A stretch of 64,000 nt of DNA from Chromera velia (Eukaryota > Sar > Chromeraceae): NCBI GenBank assembly GCA_018398765.1, contig JAHBMJ010004679.1, positions 1-64,000 of the forward strand, in the 5' to 3' direction. The notes under the pieces are model-generated. The model did no database searches. It had not been told where the DNA came from and worked only from the letters and a program-made list of their open reading frames with translations. Numbering within the stretch: the stretch's first letter is position 1; each line of letters opens with the position of its first letter. A program made the translations under genes and the position numbers. Shown here in pieces: positions 51,082 to 60,976 of this stretch.

Positions 51082-51881
51082 GCCTATCCAGTGGAGGGTT
51101 CCGTTCTTGGGTTTGGTGATCTAAGTACTGATCTTCACCTAGTAACCTCCTTTGGCTGCAATCTCGCGCGCTAGCTGAACTGCAGACCGACCAATGGGCA
51201 GGATGGCAAAGTCGTCAACAAACGTGGGAAGGATACCAAGGAGGCGGGAAGTGGGGGCCTCAGGCTTACCCGTCTATTTCTACTACATTTCTCGAACAGA
51301 GGAAGGCACCCACCCTACTGTTGCGAGCGTCTTGTTGCAAGAGCGGTCCCACAAATTTCTAGAGTCGCGGAGCCCGTAAAGCGCTCGGTTGAGGAGCCAC
51401 AGGAACGTTCCATATTCTGGGTGATCTTTCGGGGGATGGACATAAACTTTAAGGGAATCAGAACAGAGAGCCATGAAGTACGCTGTTTTCGCATCGGCTA
51501 CAACGATTTTAACTGACTGTACTGACAATTGAAACTTTTGTACTGGAAAGTGACTTTAAAAAATTTAGTTTTTAAAATATTAAAATAGATAGTTTAACCT
51601 TTGAACTAATTGATTTTCATAATTTATTTAAGACTATTTAAGCTTAGTAAGATGTTTAAAAAATGAAATAAAAAAATGTATATATAGAGTATATATTTTT
51701 TCAAAACCATAAATTGTCTAGTACCTATCATCGTAAATTAACGCTAAGACAAAAACACAATAAAAAATGTATCTGAATGGCTCTGAATCGATCCGATTGA
51801 AGCATTTCTTCTCATGATCATAACTGTTTTGTTTTTAATTCATATGAGGCACTGCTCAACGGTGGGCGTGTCAGGGGCAGG

Positions 51882-51899
51882 GGGGGGGGGGGGGGGGGG
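51882..51899 (+). repeat. Poly-G run
   Basis: Eighteen or so consecutive G residues near the left end of the 3.5-kb TIR element. Length may be affected by sequencing error. Confidence 0.85.
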
Positions 51900-52046
51900 C
51901 ATCTCAGTATATATCAAACATGCACACCCATAAACGCCACCTGCAGAAATACGTGCACACAAACAGAAAGTCAATCGAATCGCCAGAATACATATAAAAG
52001 CATGCATGCAAACATAACCTGTATCTTTAATTTGCATCAGAATGAT

Positions 52047-52798
52047 ACATGAAAGCAGGAAGACCGAAATTATGAAAGCAATCGGACGGGTAGGAAGGCT
52101 GAAATTGGGAAGGTAATCAAGCGGGCAGGAAGGCTGAAATTGGAAGGCAGTCAGGCCGCCAAGAAGACCAAAATTGGAAGGCAGGCATGTGGGCAGAAAG
52201 AACGAACTCTGGGAGGCAGTCAGACACATAAGAAGGCCGAACTTGGGAAGACAGTCGGGCCAGAAGGAAGAATAAAATTGGGAAGGCCATCGGGCAAGCA
52301 GGATGACCAAAATTAGAAAGCGTTAGGAGGAAACTTGGGCGGGAAGGAAGGCCGAAATAGGGAAAGCAATCAGGCAGGCAGGAAAGCCAAAATTGGGAAG
52401 GCAACCGGACAAGCAGGAAGGCCGAAATTGCGAAGTCAGTCAGGCAGACAGAAAGGCCAAAATTTGGAAAGCATTGAGGCAGACAGAAAGACTGAAATTT
52501 GGAGGGCAGTCAGGCAGGCAAGAAGGCTAAAATCGGAAAGCAGTCAGCATGACAGGAATGCAAAACTCTGGAAGGCAGTCAGGCAGGCAAGAAAGCCGAA
52601 ATTGGGAAGGCAATCGGGCAGGCAGGAAGACCAAAATTGGGAGCGCGGCGAAGGCCGAAATTAGGAAGGCAATAGGGCGGGCGGAAAGGCCAAAATTGGG
52701 AAAGCATTTAGCAAGACAGAAAGGCCGAAAGCTAGAGGGCAGTCAAGCAGGCAAGAAGGGTGAAATTTCGGAGGCAGTCAGGCCAGTAGAAAAAAAAT
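52047..52798. repeat. 35-bp minisatellite array
   Basis: About 21 imperfect copies of a 34-36 bp unit of the form GGAAGGCAGTCAGGCAGGCA then GAAGGCCGAAATTG. Variants differ by a few bases each. Entirely inside the TIR element. Open frames through it (plus and minus) are repetitive and not convincing genes. Confidence 0.9.
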
Positions 52799-53153
52799 AG
52801 GCTCGGCACGTAGGGGCGCTGCTCCCTTTCACAGTCTGAAGACTGCGACCTTAACGAGAATGCAAAGACTTACCTCTGGAAGAGTTGAAGAAGGACTGGA
52901 AACCAAAACAAGCATCTCCTGGAGGAGACCCACGACCTGCAAAGAGCAGAAGAGAGGGGCAGGGGTGAACAACACACGCAAAGGGAGACGGCAGTTTTGT
53001 GCCTTGCCGAGGGCAGACCGGTCAGTCATTCAGAAACTATAATGGCCGGGTTGCAGCCACACAGGAACACTCACAGACATCGTACAAAGCCTTCTGCATG
53101 CACCAAGAAGGCTCATCTCTGTAAACAAGATTTTTTCAATTCCCTCACTGGGA

Positions 53154-53383
53154 GGGGGGGGTGGACCCTCTCGCAGGGGTACGAAGCTGGCCAATTTGGA
53201 ACCCTTGGTGGAGGGGGGGGGTCCGACCTGCTCTGCAGGTTTGCATCCAAAATGTGTCTAAGAAACAACAAACTCTTAGACACATTTTGGATGCAAACCT
53301 GCAGAGCAGATCGGACCCTCCCCCTCCATCAGGGGTTCCAAATTGGCCAGCTTCGTACCCCTGCGAGAGGGTCCACCCCCCCC
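53154..53383. repeat. Near-perfect palindrome, 110-bp arms
   Basis: Left arm 53,154-53,263 and right arm 53,274-53,383 are reverse complements with about five mismatches, separated by a 10-base loop (AACAACAAAC). Transcription in either direction would give a long hairpin. It lies in the middle of the 3.5-kb TIR element. Confidence 0.92.
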
Positions 53384-53605
53384 TGTTACTGGTGGAACGA
53401 CATAAAACGAACTGACCTGATGGAGCGATCCAAACCAGTCTGCCAACCCTTCTAGTTGTTGTACAACTCCTTTGCACCGAAGCAACCACTCCCACGAGCA
53501 ACCAGAGGTGTCCAGCCAACACAGATACTGGAGGGGGAAAAAACTCCGGAATCTGTAACCCCTCCAAAAATGAAGTTCTGGAATAAAAAGCTGAACATGA
53601 TTTTG

Positions 53606-53650
53606 TCGTTGTCAAGCCTTCCAATACAATCCAATGGAATGCTTGACAAC
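53606..53650. repeat. Short inverted repeat, about 19-bp arms
   Basis: CGTTGTCAAGCCTTCCAAT pairs with ATGGAATGCTTGACAACG across a short loop. A second, smaller hairpin 220 bp after the large palindrome. Confidence 0.75.
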
Positions 53651-55630
53651 GAGATTTTGTGGATAGAGGCCCATTCTGTTGACCCGACTTTCTGACTGGA
53701 GGAGAACTAAGTCTTTCTGAAAACCTGACTGAGAATTTTTCAAATCGGCATTTTGATGGGTCAGCGTGCAGCCGGGAAGTGCTTTTTGGCCTTGGTAGCT
53801 GGCCAGGCCCTGGCTCACAATGCGTAGCTTGCCTTCCGGGGCCGTCACATGGTTGGTCGATCTAAAATCGGCTCCCAAAATCGGCTTTCCGTCGAATGTT
53901 TCAAGTCGATCAAAGCACGACCTAGTGCCGCCTCTCTCCCATCACACAGACTTGCTCTCCAGCAATGAAAGTAGGCTTTATCGAAAGCCCAGAGGATTGC
54001 TTTCTTTACTTTTTCTTGGGTTTATAACATTCACTCTACTGGTTGCCCTGAGAGGGCAATTTCGATCTTCTATCACGAAGGGCACGGCCCGTCTCCACGC
54101 AAAGAGGCCTATGAAGTTGCCCCAGTAAAGCTTCTATTGAATCCCTTCCATGCGTATGCTCTAACAAGCTCTAGATGAGGAGCTGGAAAGGCTTTCTGGA
54201 TGAGAGGGCCAGCTTTGGGTGGCCAGAAGGGGAGCCATTTTATGAATTTTTGCATATCTGTGCTGCAGGTCAGACCGAGCCTTTCTCGGAGGACCATTTA
54301 TCGGTGCTTAGGTTTCATGAAGAAGCATTACGGCTAGTAATCTCGGGTGATTTGAAGTTGTGGGAGTGAGGCGCAGCTCTTGTTTGTATGAGAATTTGGA
54401 GGTAGGGCTTCTGGGTAGACTAAGACCCAGTGGCCAGTGCCGGGCCTCACCCAGAAAAAACAAGAACGCTATGATGGCTGGTCGTGGGCAAGGCCCTCTG
54501 GCTAGAGGCTATAGATCGATCAGGCTTTCAGAAGCTAAGCATTTACCTCTTGTACGGTCATATTGCTCAACATTTGTTTGGTTGAACTGCTTTCTGTGGG
54601 TGTCAAATCGGCAAATCTGTTTGCGGACATTCATTCTTACCTTTTATGGAGGTTGCCCGCTGTGTGCTCCCTCCTTACAACAGTGTGCGGATTCGGCGTA
54701 TTCCATTAAAAGTAAAAGTTAGCTTATTTATGCATTACACTGCGCATTGTCACATGCCTGCAGAGTCTGCAATCACTCCCCGACATATCAACATACTATA
54801 ACTCTTTCACCTCACTCACGTCCAACAATTTCTAACATACACACCACAAACCCATTAAACCTTATCTTTAAAAGTTGTTCATACTTTCATGCAGGTAAGA
54901 AACAATAAATAGAATCATTCTAAGTGCTTTAAAGACTTAGTTTTTTATATAAAATTTAGTGTGATATATAGAAAATTAAAAGTCACTTTCTAGTACAAAA
55001 GTTTCAATTGTTAGTACAGTCAGTTTTTTACGGGGGTCAAAGTCGGAGTGAGAAAAGGCCATGGCAAGGGCAATGCGCATGGCAAACTAGGAAGCGGTAG
55101 CGCAGGACGTTGTGACTCCTTCACGGCGGTCGAAGAAAGGAGTGCCATCAGTAATGACCCGAGACTTGTACGTCCAAGAACCTTCCTCGACACGCTTCTC
55201 GGTGTCAACAAAATGGGTGGGCACAGCAGAGCGGCGGTGCTCGGCGTCTACTTCTGCGATCGGGACTCGCTTGTATGCATCGTTGTCGGCGAGTGACTGC
55301 AACTCTGCGGCACGGGACTTGGCTCGCCCATCGAGCTGTTCTACTGTAAGCCCCCGGCGTGGGAGAGGAATGTGAGTCGTGGCAGCTTGAAACGCACTGG
55401 GCCCCACCTCAGTGTCCTCATTCCACAAATACATAACAGACGCACCTGCAACTGGAGTCGGGTGGGGGGGAGGAGGGAAGATGGCAGCCGTGGCTGCTGA
55501 AGAGGCAAGGGAATCGAAAGACAACCGATCGGTGGGGAACACTACATGTTTCTGGGCTGGCAAGGAGAACACTTTGGTAAATATCACAGAGGTGGGAGGG
55601 GAGAGTCCCCTCGGCAGAGAGGACAATCGT

Positions 55631-56511
55631 ATCCTGGCAGTGACCTATGCGATAATGGACCCTATTTGGGGCTCTCAGATAGTAAAAAAATTAAAAACAC
55701 TTTACATAGTAAAATTAAGCCTATCTATAGCATGGTTATAACTTTTTAAACCTAGTTTTTAATACTTTTAAAGGTTTTTTACACATTTTAGCTTGTTTAA
55801 AAGTTTATATATTTGCCTTAAAAAAACTTTAAAAAGGCTTCCTAACTATAGGTGCAACATAGATGGGGGCAGGTCCCCAGAAGCGTAGGGAGAGTTCCTT
55901 GGATTGCCAGTGCCTGAAACTGTCAATGCACAGGATCAACAGATAGAAAACAACAATACAAACGACGAAGACAATGCACAGCTTGTGTCTCTTGGCATTG
56001 CAGGGTTACTAGCAATAGACAATGTGCTTAAGGGGGCACTGCATAGTAGATAGAGAGATCTGAGGGAGTGAGTGGGGGTGCCAGGTGGGGCGGCGGGCGG
56101 CGGCGGGGCCTCAGCATCAGTGCGGGGGCTGAGCGTGCAATTCCGAAGGCTTACTAGATCTAGGCATACAATTCTGTGCACCAAATGTTTGATAGATACT
56201 GGCATTTTCATAGAAACACCCCTAGCTAGCCTATATTTTTATCTCATGGTAATTGTCACCTTCATAATGCGTACAGATGCGTATGTTGCCCCCATAGTTG
56301 GAAAACCTTTTTAAAGCTTTTTTAAGGCAAATATATAATCTTCTAAACAAGCTGAAACGTGTAAAAAACATTTAAAAGTGTTAAAAAAGACATAACTATG
56401 CTATATATAGGCTTAATTTTGCTATACAAAGTGTTTTTAATTTTTTTACCATCTGAGAGCCCCTTACATAGGCGAAATAGGGTCCATTATCACATAAGTC
56501 ACTGCCGGGAT
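55631..56511. mobile_element. 881-bp foldback element in copia
   Basis: Long inverted repeats of about 215 bp: ATCCTGGCAGTGACCTATGC at the left pairs with the right end read inwards (ATCCCGGCAGTGACTTATGT). Complementarity runs to about 55,855 and back to 56,291, with small indels. The inner 430 bp include a GGC-rich stretch at 56,090-56,135. No coding capacity. It lies between the copia integrase and reverse transcriptase regions. No clear target duplication, as the outermost bases also pair. Confidence 0.82.
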
Positions 56512-56529
56512 GCGATGCTTCGCTCGACA

Positions 56530-58014
56530 ACCTCTTTTAGAACCAGAAAGCAAAGCTCAGACCCATACCTAGAAGGTTTTTGCGCACTGTGCAAAAGTTT
56601 GGGGCGGCCTTTGAGAGGGCACCATGCAGGCTGCATGCGTTGGCTTGCAAGAGGCTGTTTGCCATTTGATCTCCATGCCTGAACCTCAACCCGTCCCTCA
56701 CCTTCAGGGTCGACAGCACGGACGCTACCAAGGAAACAGCGGCCTGTGTTCTCATCCTGCCAAAGAATGAGCTCATCTTTGCCAAAATCAGTGATATCAA
56801 ACTTGGAAGATGGTGGCTGCTGCTACGCCTGAGGAGACCCAACGAATGTGTCCGGGCGCTCGGAAGGGGAGTCCAATGGCAACGGAACGATATAGACAGG
56901 GTCTGGGTGGGGGCTATCATTGGCTAGGTCATTGGGACGGATACACCTACGATGCGACAGGATAGGCCATCCAGAAGGAAGACGGAATCGGAACACATGC
57001 TCACTTATGTGCTACAGAACAGTCGCAGAAGTGTAGAGGGGTGCAAACTTGGCATGAGGATGGTCAGAGTGATGGTAGAGGACGGACGAGCCAATGGGGA
57101 ATGGGGACATCTCGGCAGAGGGGTGACGGGAGGTCTAAAGGAGATCACGCAGGGCGTCGATGGGAGGACTGGGTGGCTGGGCACCTCAGCGTTGCTCGAA
57201 TGGGCTCTTATGAGTGGATCCTTGAGGCTGACAATTGTATTTGGCTGTGGCAAGGGAAGTAAACTCCTTCCAATACAAATCGTCAAGACCTCGATCTCTG
57301 AGAATGCCCCACAAAATCATGAGCCACTCACGATGGGAACGCCCTGTTTTACCGAAAGAGTGGTGGCTGCTTACAGGGGTCAAGGGGTTTGTGGTTTCCC
57401 GCTCAGCCAACCACTCACACCAATCACCTTAAAATTCGGGCCCAGCCGTGATTGGTCATCACCTCAGGGGTGAGGTCACCCTCCAGACTGCGGGATCAAC
57501 AATCGTAGGCGGCATGGATTATGGTAAAATCTTTTGTTTCAACTACCTCTTGAGCGAGCCAGTCATCATGCTCGTCTTGGATGTACAATGAATAGCCCCC
57601 TTTCAACCCTATCACAAGGTCACAACATACTCGCTGCCCGGGGCGATCGACCTTTAAAGACCCCCGGGTGCCGTCTCCCCCATGCCGCGGCTTCACATGC
57701 GTAAACGTACCCCCTTGGATACATGGAAGCAGGGCGCATTGAACGGCATAGCGGGAAATGCTGCTGCGACCGGGAAGAAGGTCAGAAAGGGACGCATGGA
57801 GGGAACGCCAAGTGGCCTCGATGCCTGCGTGTCCTAACCATTCGTGATGTGCGCGGATGAGTTCATCAACAGTGGCTTTGATGGAGATAGGAGGGGGGTT
57901 CTGTGAGAAAAAAGATTTTGGCTGCTGAGAAGGAGGCTGATCAGAGGCTGGAAAGTTATCACAAGATGATGAAATGAGGGGAGAGACAGCAGATTCTCCC
58001 GAATGGGTTTTCAC
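56530..58014 (-). pseudogene. Copia integrase region (fossil)
   Basis: Begins with the HHEWLGHAG zinc-binding region that precedes copia integrase cores. Further integrase-like sequence follows leftwards to the edge of the inverted-repeat insertion. Broken. Confidence 0.65.
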
Positions 58015-58352
58015 AACATAAGACTGGATGCGATTTCCTCAGTGCTGCTTCTTCTGTTAGGCTGCCTTTAAATGAATGGGGAAGTGCCCATTTGTGAGGA
58101 TAACCGGAGAAGGAGACAACGGAGGGGACACAGGCGATGTAGGGTCCATTGCAATGGCCTCTGGAGACACAGAAGGGGAATTCAAAACGGGTGTCACTGG
58201 GGACTTGGGCGGGGAAGTCCCGTCTATCTCCAGAGGCAGAAAAAATAGATCATTAAAATTTTTCTGCGTGGAGAAAATTGATAACAGTGGAGGGGAGTTC
58301 CAAGGATCCAGTCTGATAGTCAAATCGCGTGCCTAGTTTGATGAGACGCTGA

Positions 58353-58639
58353 TTACCGATAAGTGGGAGGGTGACTGCTTCTGTTTCCATGATGGACGGT
58401 TTCAACACAGCAGGCTGCCCATTTAGTTTGCAAGGAATGGTGCATCCTCACTTTCGTTCGACAAGCAGTAACAATGGAAAGAGGTATTGGCAAATCAGTC
58501 TCAGTCCATTGCAACCCTGACTCTTCAGCATGTTTATTCAGCCAGCCACGAGTGCACGTAGTGCCACTTGTACCCAGATCAAGCAAACACGCAAAACTGT
58601 CAAAAGAGAAACCAGAAGAAACAGGAAGAAAAAAAGCTG
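58353..58639 (-). pseudogene. Copia protease region (fossil)
   Basis: Follows gag; contains a retropepsin-like active-site region (FACLLDLGTSGT, near 58,590). Part of the fossil copia element. Confidence 0.5.
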
Positions 58640-59960
58640 ACTGTGATAAATGCCTTACAGCGGTAACTGCAGGGGAGGCCTCCGAATCTGTATCCGAATC
58701 GGATGCCTCTGACTCATTCGTCTTACCAGTCAGGGCCCCTCCCTGCTGACAAACACGCCTCTTCCCTGATCTTATAGACTGTCTCCTCCACTTTCCCTGC
58801 CCGCCCCAGTTCCCGCCGGACCTACTCCCGCCTCTGCTGTAGCCATAGGCCGTCAAGAGGGCAAACTGGTCACGGGCGAGGTCACAGTCACCAGTCTTGT
58901 ATCCCCAGTGATCACAATCGCTGCAGTAGTGCTGTTTCAGGCACTTTTCGGGACGGTGGGTCCTGTGCTCACAGTGAGGGTGCTTTCGAGATGGCCTACT
59001 CGCACGGGGCCGAGGGTGGTCAGTGGAAAAACAACCCGTTAGCTGTACGCCGTGCGTTTGCTCGGGAACAGACGGATTGGCAGGGAGACGGGAAAAACAA
59101 AAGAGCTGGGCAAAGTGGCGGAATTTAGCTACCGCACCATCATCATCTCCGTCGAAAGGTATATGGGGGGTGATGCTGCTCTCAACATTCGCATGCACGG
59201 TGCTGTCGGAACTGCTGTTGATGAGGATCAGGGAAGCGAGCTGCCCCTGATGGTGGGTGAGGGGGTCAAGGAGGGGAACGAGCTTCTTCTCCACCCTCCA
59301 AGTGCTGAGATCGGTTTTGTCCCCCGCCCCGGACTACACAGGGACAATCTCTTCCTACAACGAGAGATGAGAAATTTCTCGGCAGGCTGCCTTCACCGTC
59401 TTGAAGTACTTCTCAACGTTGAATGAGTCGGAAGTGGACAGAGTAAAAAGAGAGTGGAAGTTTGTGAACATCCGCTTGTGTTCGGTTTCCCCCGACGACT
59501 GCAAGATGATATTCTTGCAGTATTCGACATTATCAGACTCGGGGGGGGAGAGATCTGAGATAAGATCATAGAGTTTAGGGTATTTTTGCAAACCCTGGCG
59601 GAATGCTGCTGTACGGATGTCTGACGGCGTACTTGTAGGCTGTAATTTGCAGTGGTCTTCAAATGCCTTGACAATCAAAACCCTCGTGAATGTCCTTGAA
59701 GGGGAGCTCGCACTTCCATGGGGCAAATTTCCCTATGTTAGTGGTGGGGGTGGGAGTCGGAGACAGAATAGAAGCAGACTGAGAAAGAAACAACTGCGCC
59801 AATTTGTTGGCATTGGCGGTCAACAAGTCCAAGTCAGAGGGGCTGGGGCTTTGATCAAAAGGGCCTTTGGAGATATAAAACGGCCATCGGCCCCTCAAGG
59901 TTGGTCTCCGTCCATCAGAGAGGGAAAGGTACACTCTGATACAGACCAACAGACCCTGAG
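58640..59960 (-). pseudogene. Copia gag region (fossil)
   Basis: Gag-like sequence of a Ty1/copia element in more than one frame, ending in a cysteine/histidine cluster near 58,880-58,960 (HYCSDCDHWGYKTGDC) that looks like the nucleocapsid zinc knuckle. Broken. Confidence 0.65.
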
Positions 59961-59973
59961 GAGAAAAAAGAAA

Positions 59974-59989
59974 GAATCAACTGCTACCA
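59974..59989 (-). other. Copia primer-binding site
   Basis: Directly inside the right LTR, the minus strand reads TGGTAGCAG followed by TTGATTC. TGGTAGCAG complements the 3' end of initiator methionine tRNA, the usual copia primer. This fixes both the LTR edge and the element's direction. Confidence 0.75.
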
Positions 59990-60493
59990 TGAAATTAATT
60001 AGAAAAGTCCAGTCAAGGACATCAATCTAGTGACTTACACGGTTCTCTATACAGGAATAATAATGCAACACGTTTGTCTGGCTTCTGCTCTCATCAATCA
60101 AGAGTTGTTCCATCGAATCACCCTAAGTGTTTCACTAAGCAACTTCATGACATAGATTGACGCATGCATTTTCTCTGTAATGCTTCAAGCCCCGCCGCAC
60201 CGATAGGCAATGCAGCGGCTCGGGACCGGCCAAGTCGGGCCAACCAATGCACGCCCGCCTCCTCTCTATATAGGGTATTGTGTCATAATTTGAATTGTGT
60301 CACACTATACAGTTTGAGTGCATGTAGTCGAGGAGTGATCCTAGGCCTAATATAGGTTTAAATTTAATTTTAGATAAAGTGATAATACCTGCACAGTAGG
60401 CTGCACTTTAACTATAAAAACTTGAAATAATACTATAGAACTAACACTTACTTGAAAGGCTCTAGTAAAGGTTTCTCCAGGCTTCTCTCTACA
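59990..60493 (-). repeat. Right (5') LTR of the copia element
   Basis: Starts TGAAATTAATTAG, aligned to the left LTR for about 400 bp and then again for about 65 bp that in the left copy lie beyond the LINE. This uninterrupted copy shows that the LINE sits inside an LTR. The right edge is placed at CTCTACA, 60,493, but is uncertain. Confidence 0.75.
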
Positions 60494-60976
60494 GGTAACT
60501 AGGATTTTATAGGATTTAAGACTAGGATAATAATAGGATTCAAAAAAGAAAAATGAAAAGAATTTTACTATCATTTTAGCTAGAATTTAATTCAGAAAAT
60601 TTTATGGGATTTTAGCTAGAAAGAATTCTACGAAGTAGTCCACCAGATATTTTGAAGGACGTTTTCTGCAGAATAAGAATTTAAAATATTATTATACTTT
60701 TTGTGACTACTTCTATGATAAGTTTTGTTAGTTAGAGTAATCAAACACTATAGTCTATACTGGTCTTAATTCCAGTGTGATCGAATTTGAATTTGTTCAA
60801 CTAGAAATCTTTTTAAAGTGTTTAATATGTCTCCCTAGATGTCTCCTAAAAAAATGACTTTTGCATACTTTTACATCGAGTTGTTGCCCCCTGAATTTCA
60901 TTTCTATCTTCTTCTCCTCCATTCTAGTGAATCACAACGTATGTCAACACCGCATGCAACAAGCCAGATCTTAGCT
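60494..60976. other. AT-rich intergenic, no gene
   Basis: AT-rich DNA right of the copia LTR. TTTTAGCTAGAA-type short repeats (60,570-60,630). No supported gene. Confidence 0.5.

Larger units (their letters stand above)
51511..55025. mobile_element. 3.5-kb TIR element inside copia RT
   Basis: The left end AACTGACTGTACTGACAATT and the right end read inward (AACTGACTGTACTAACAATT) form terminal inverted repeats of about 46 bp with three mismatches. Flanks carry a short A/T duplication (AAAA or TAAAA on the minus strand), consistent with a 4-5 bp target duplication. The interior has AT-rich subterminal DNA, a G-run, a 35-bp tandem array, a large palindrome and about 1.3 kb of more complex sequence with short open frames. 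I recognise no transposase, so it is probably nonautonomous. The superfamily is not determined. Confidence 0.8.
51283..55626 (-). pseudogene. Copia reverse transcriptase region (fossil), split
   Basis: The first part (55,626-55,026) has AELQSLADNDAYKRVPIAEV and a TYKSRVITDG-like stretch. The second part (51,510-51,283) has ADAKTAYF and RALYGLRDSRNLW, typical of copia reverse transcriptase. A 3.5-kb TIR element lies between the two parts. Confidence 0.75.
40835..60493 (-). mobile_element. Fossil Ty1/copia LTR retrotransposon, nested host
   Basis: A minus-strand Ty1/copia-type element. Parts run right to left in the copia order: right (5') LTR, primer-binding site, gag with zinc knuckle, protease, integrase, reverse transcriptase, RNase H, polypurine tract, left (3') LTR. 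Three later insertions (a LINE in the left LTR and two TIR elements in the coding part) stretch it to 19.7 kb; without them it would be about 6.6 kb. It is broken, with at least seven reading-frame breaks besides the insertions. The two LTRs differ at roughly 8 percent of about 400 aligned positions by hand count, mostly transitions, so the insertion is old and predates the three guests. The right boundary is less certain than the left, and no flanking target duplication was found. Confidence 0.85.

Noticed and set aside
52335-52800. Repetitive open frames in the 35-bp array resembling a repeat protein.
   Set aside because: A 35-bp unit is not a multiple of three, so the frame drifts along the array; the apparent peptide repeats come from the DNA repeat.
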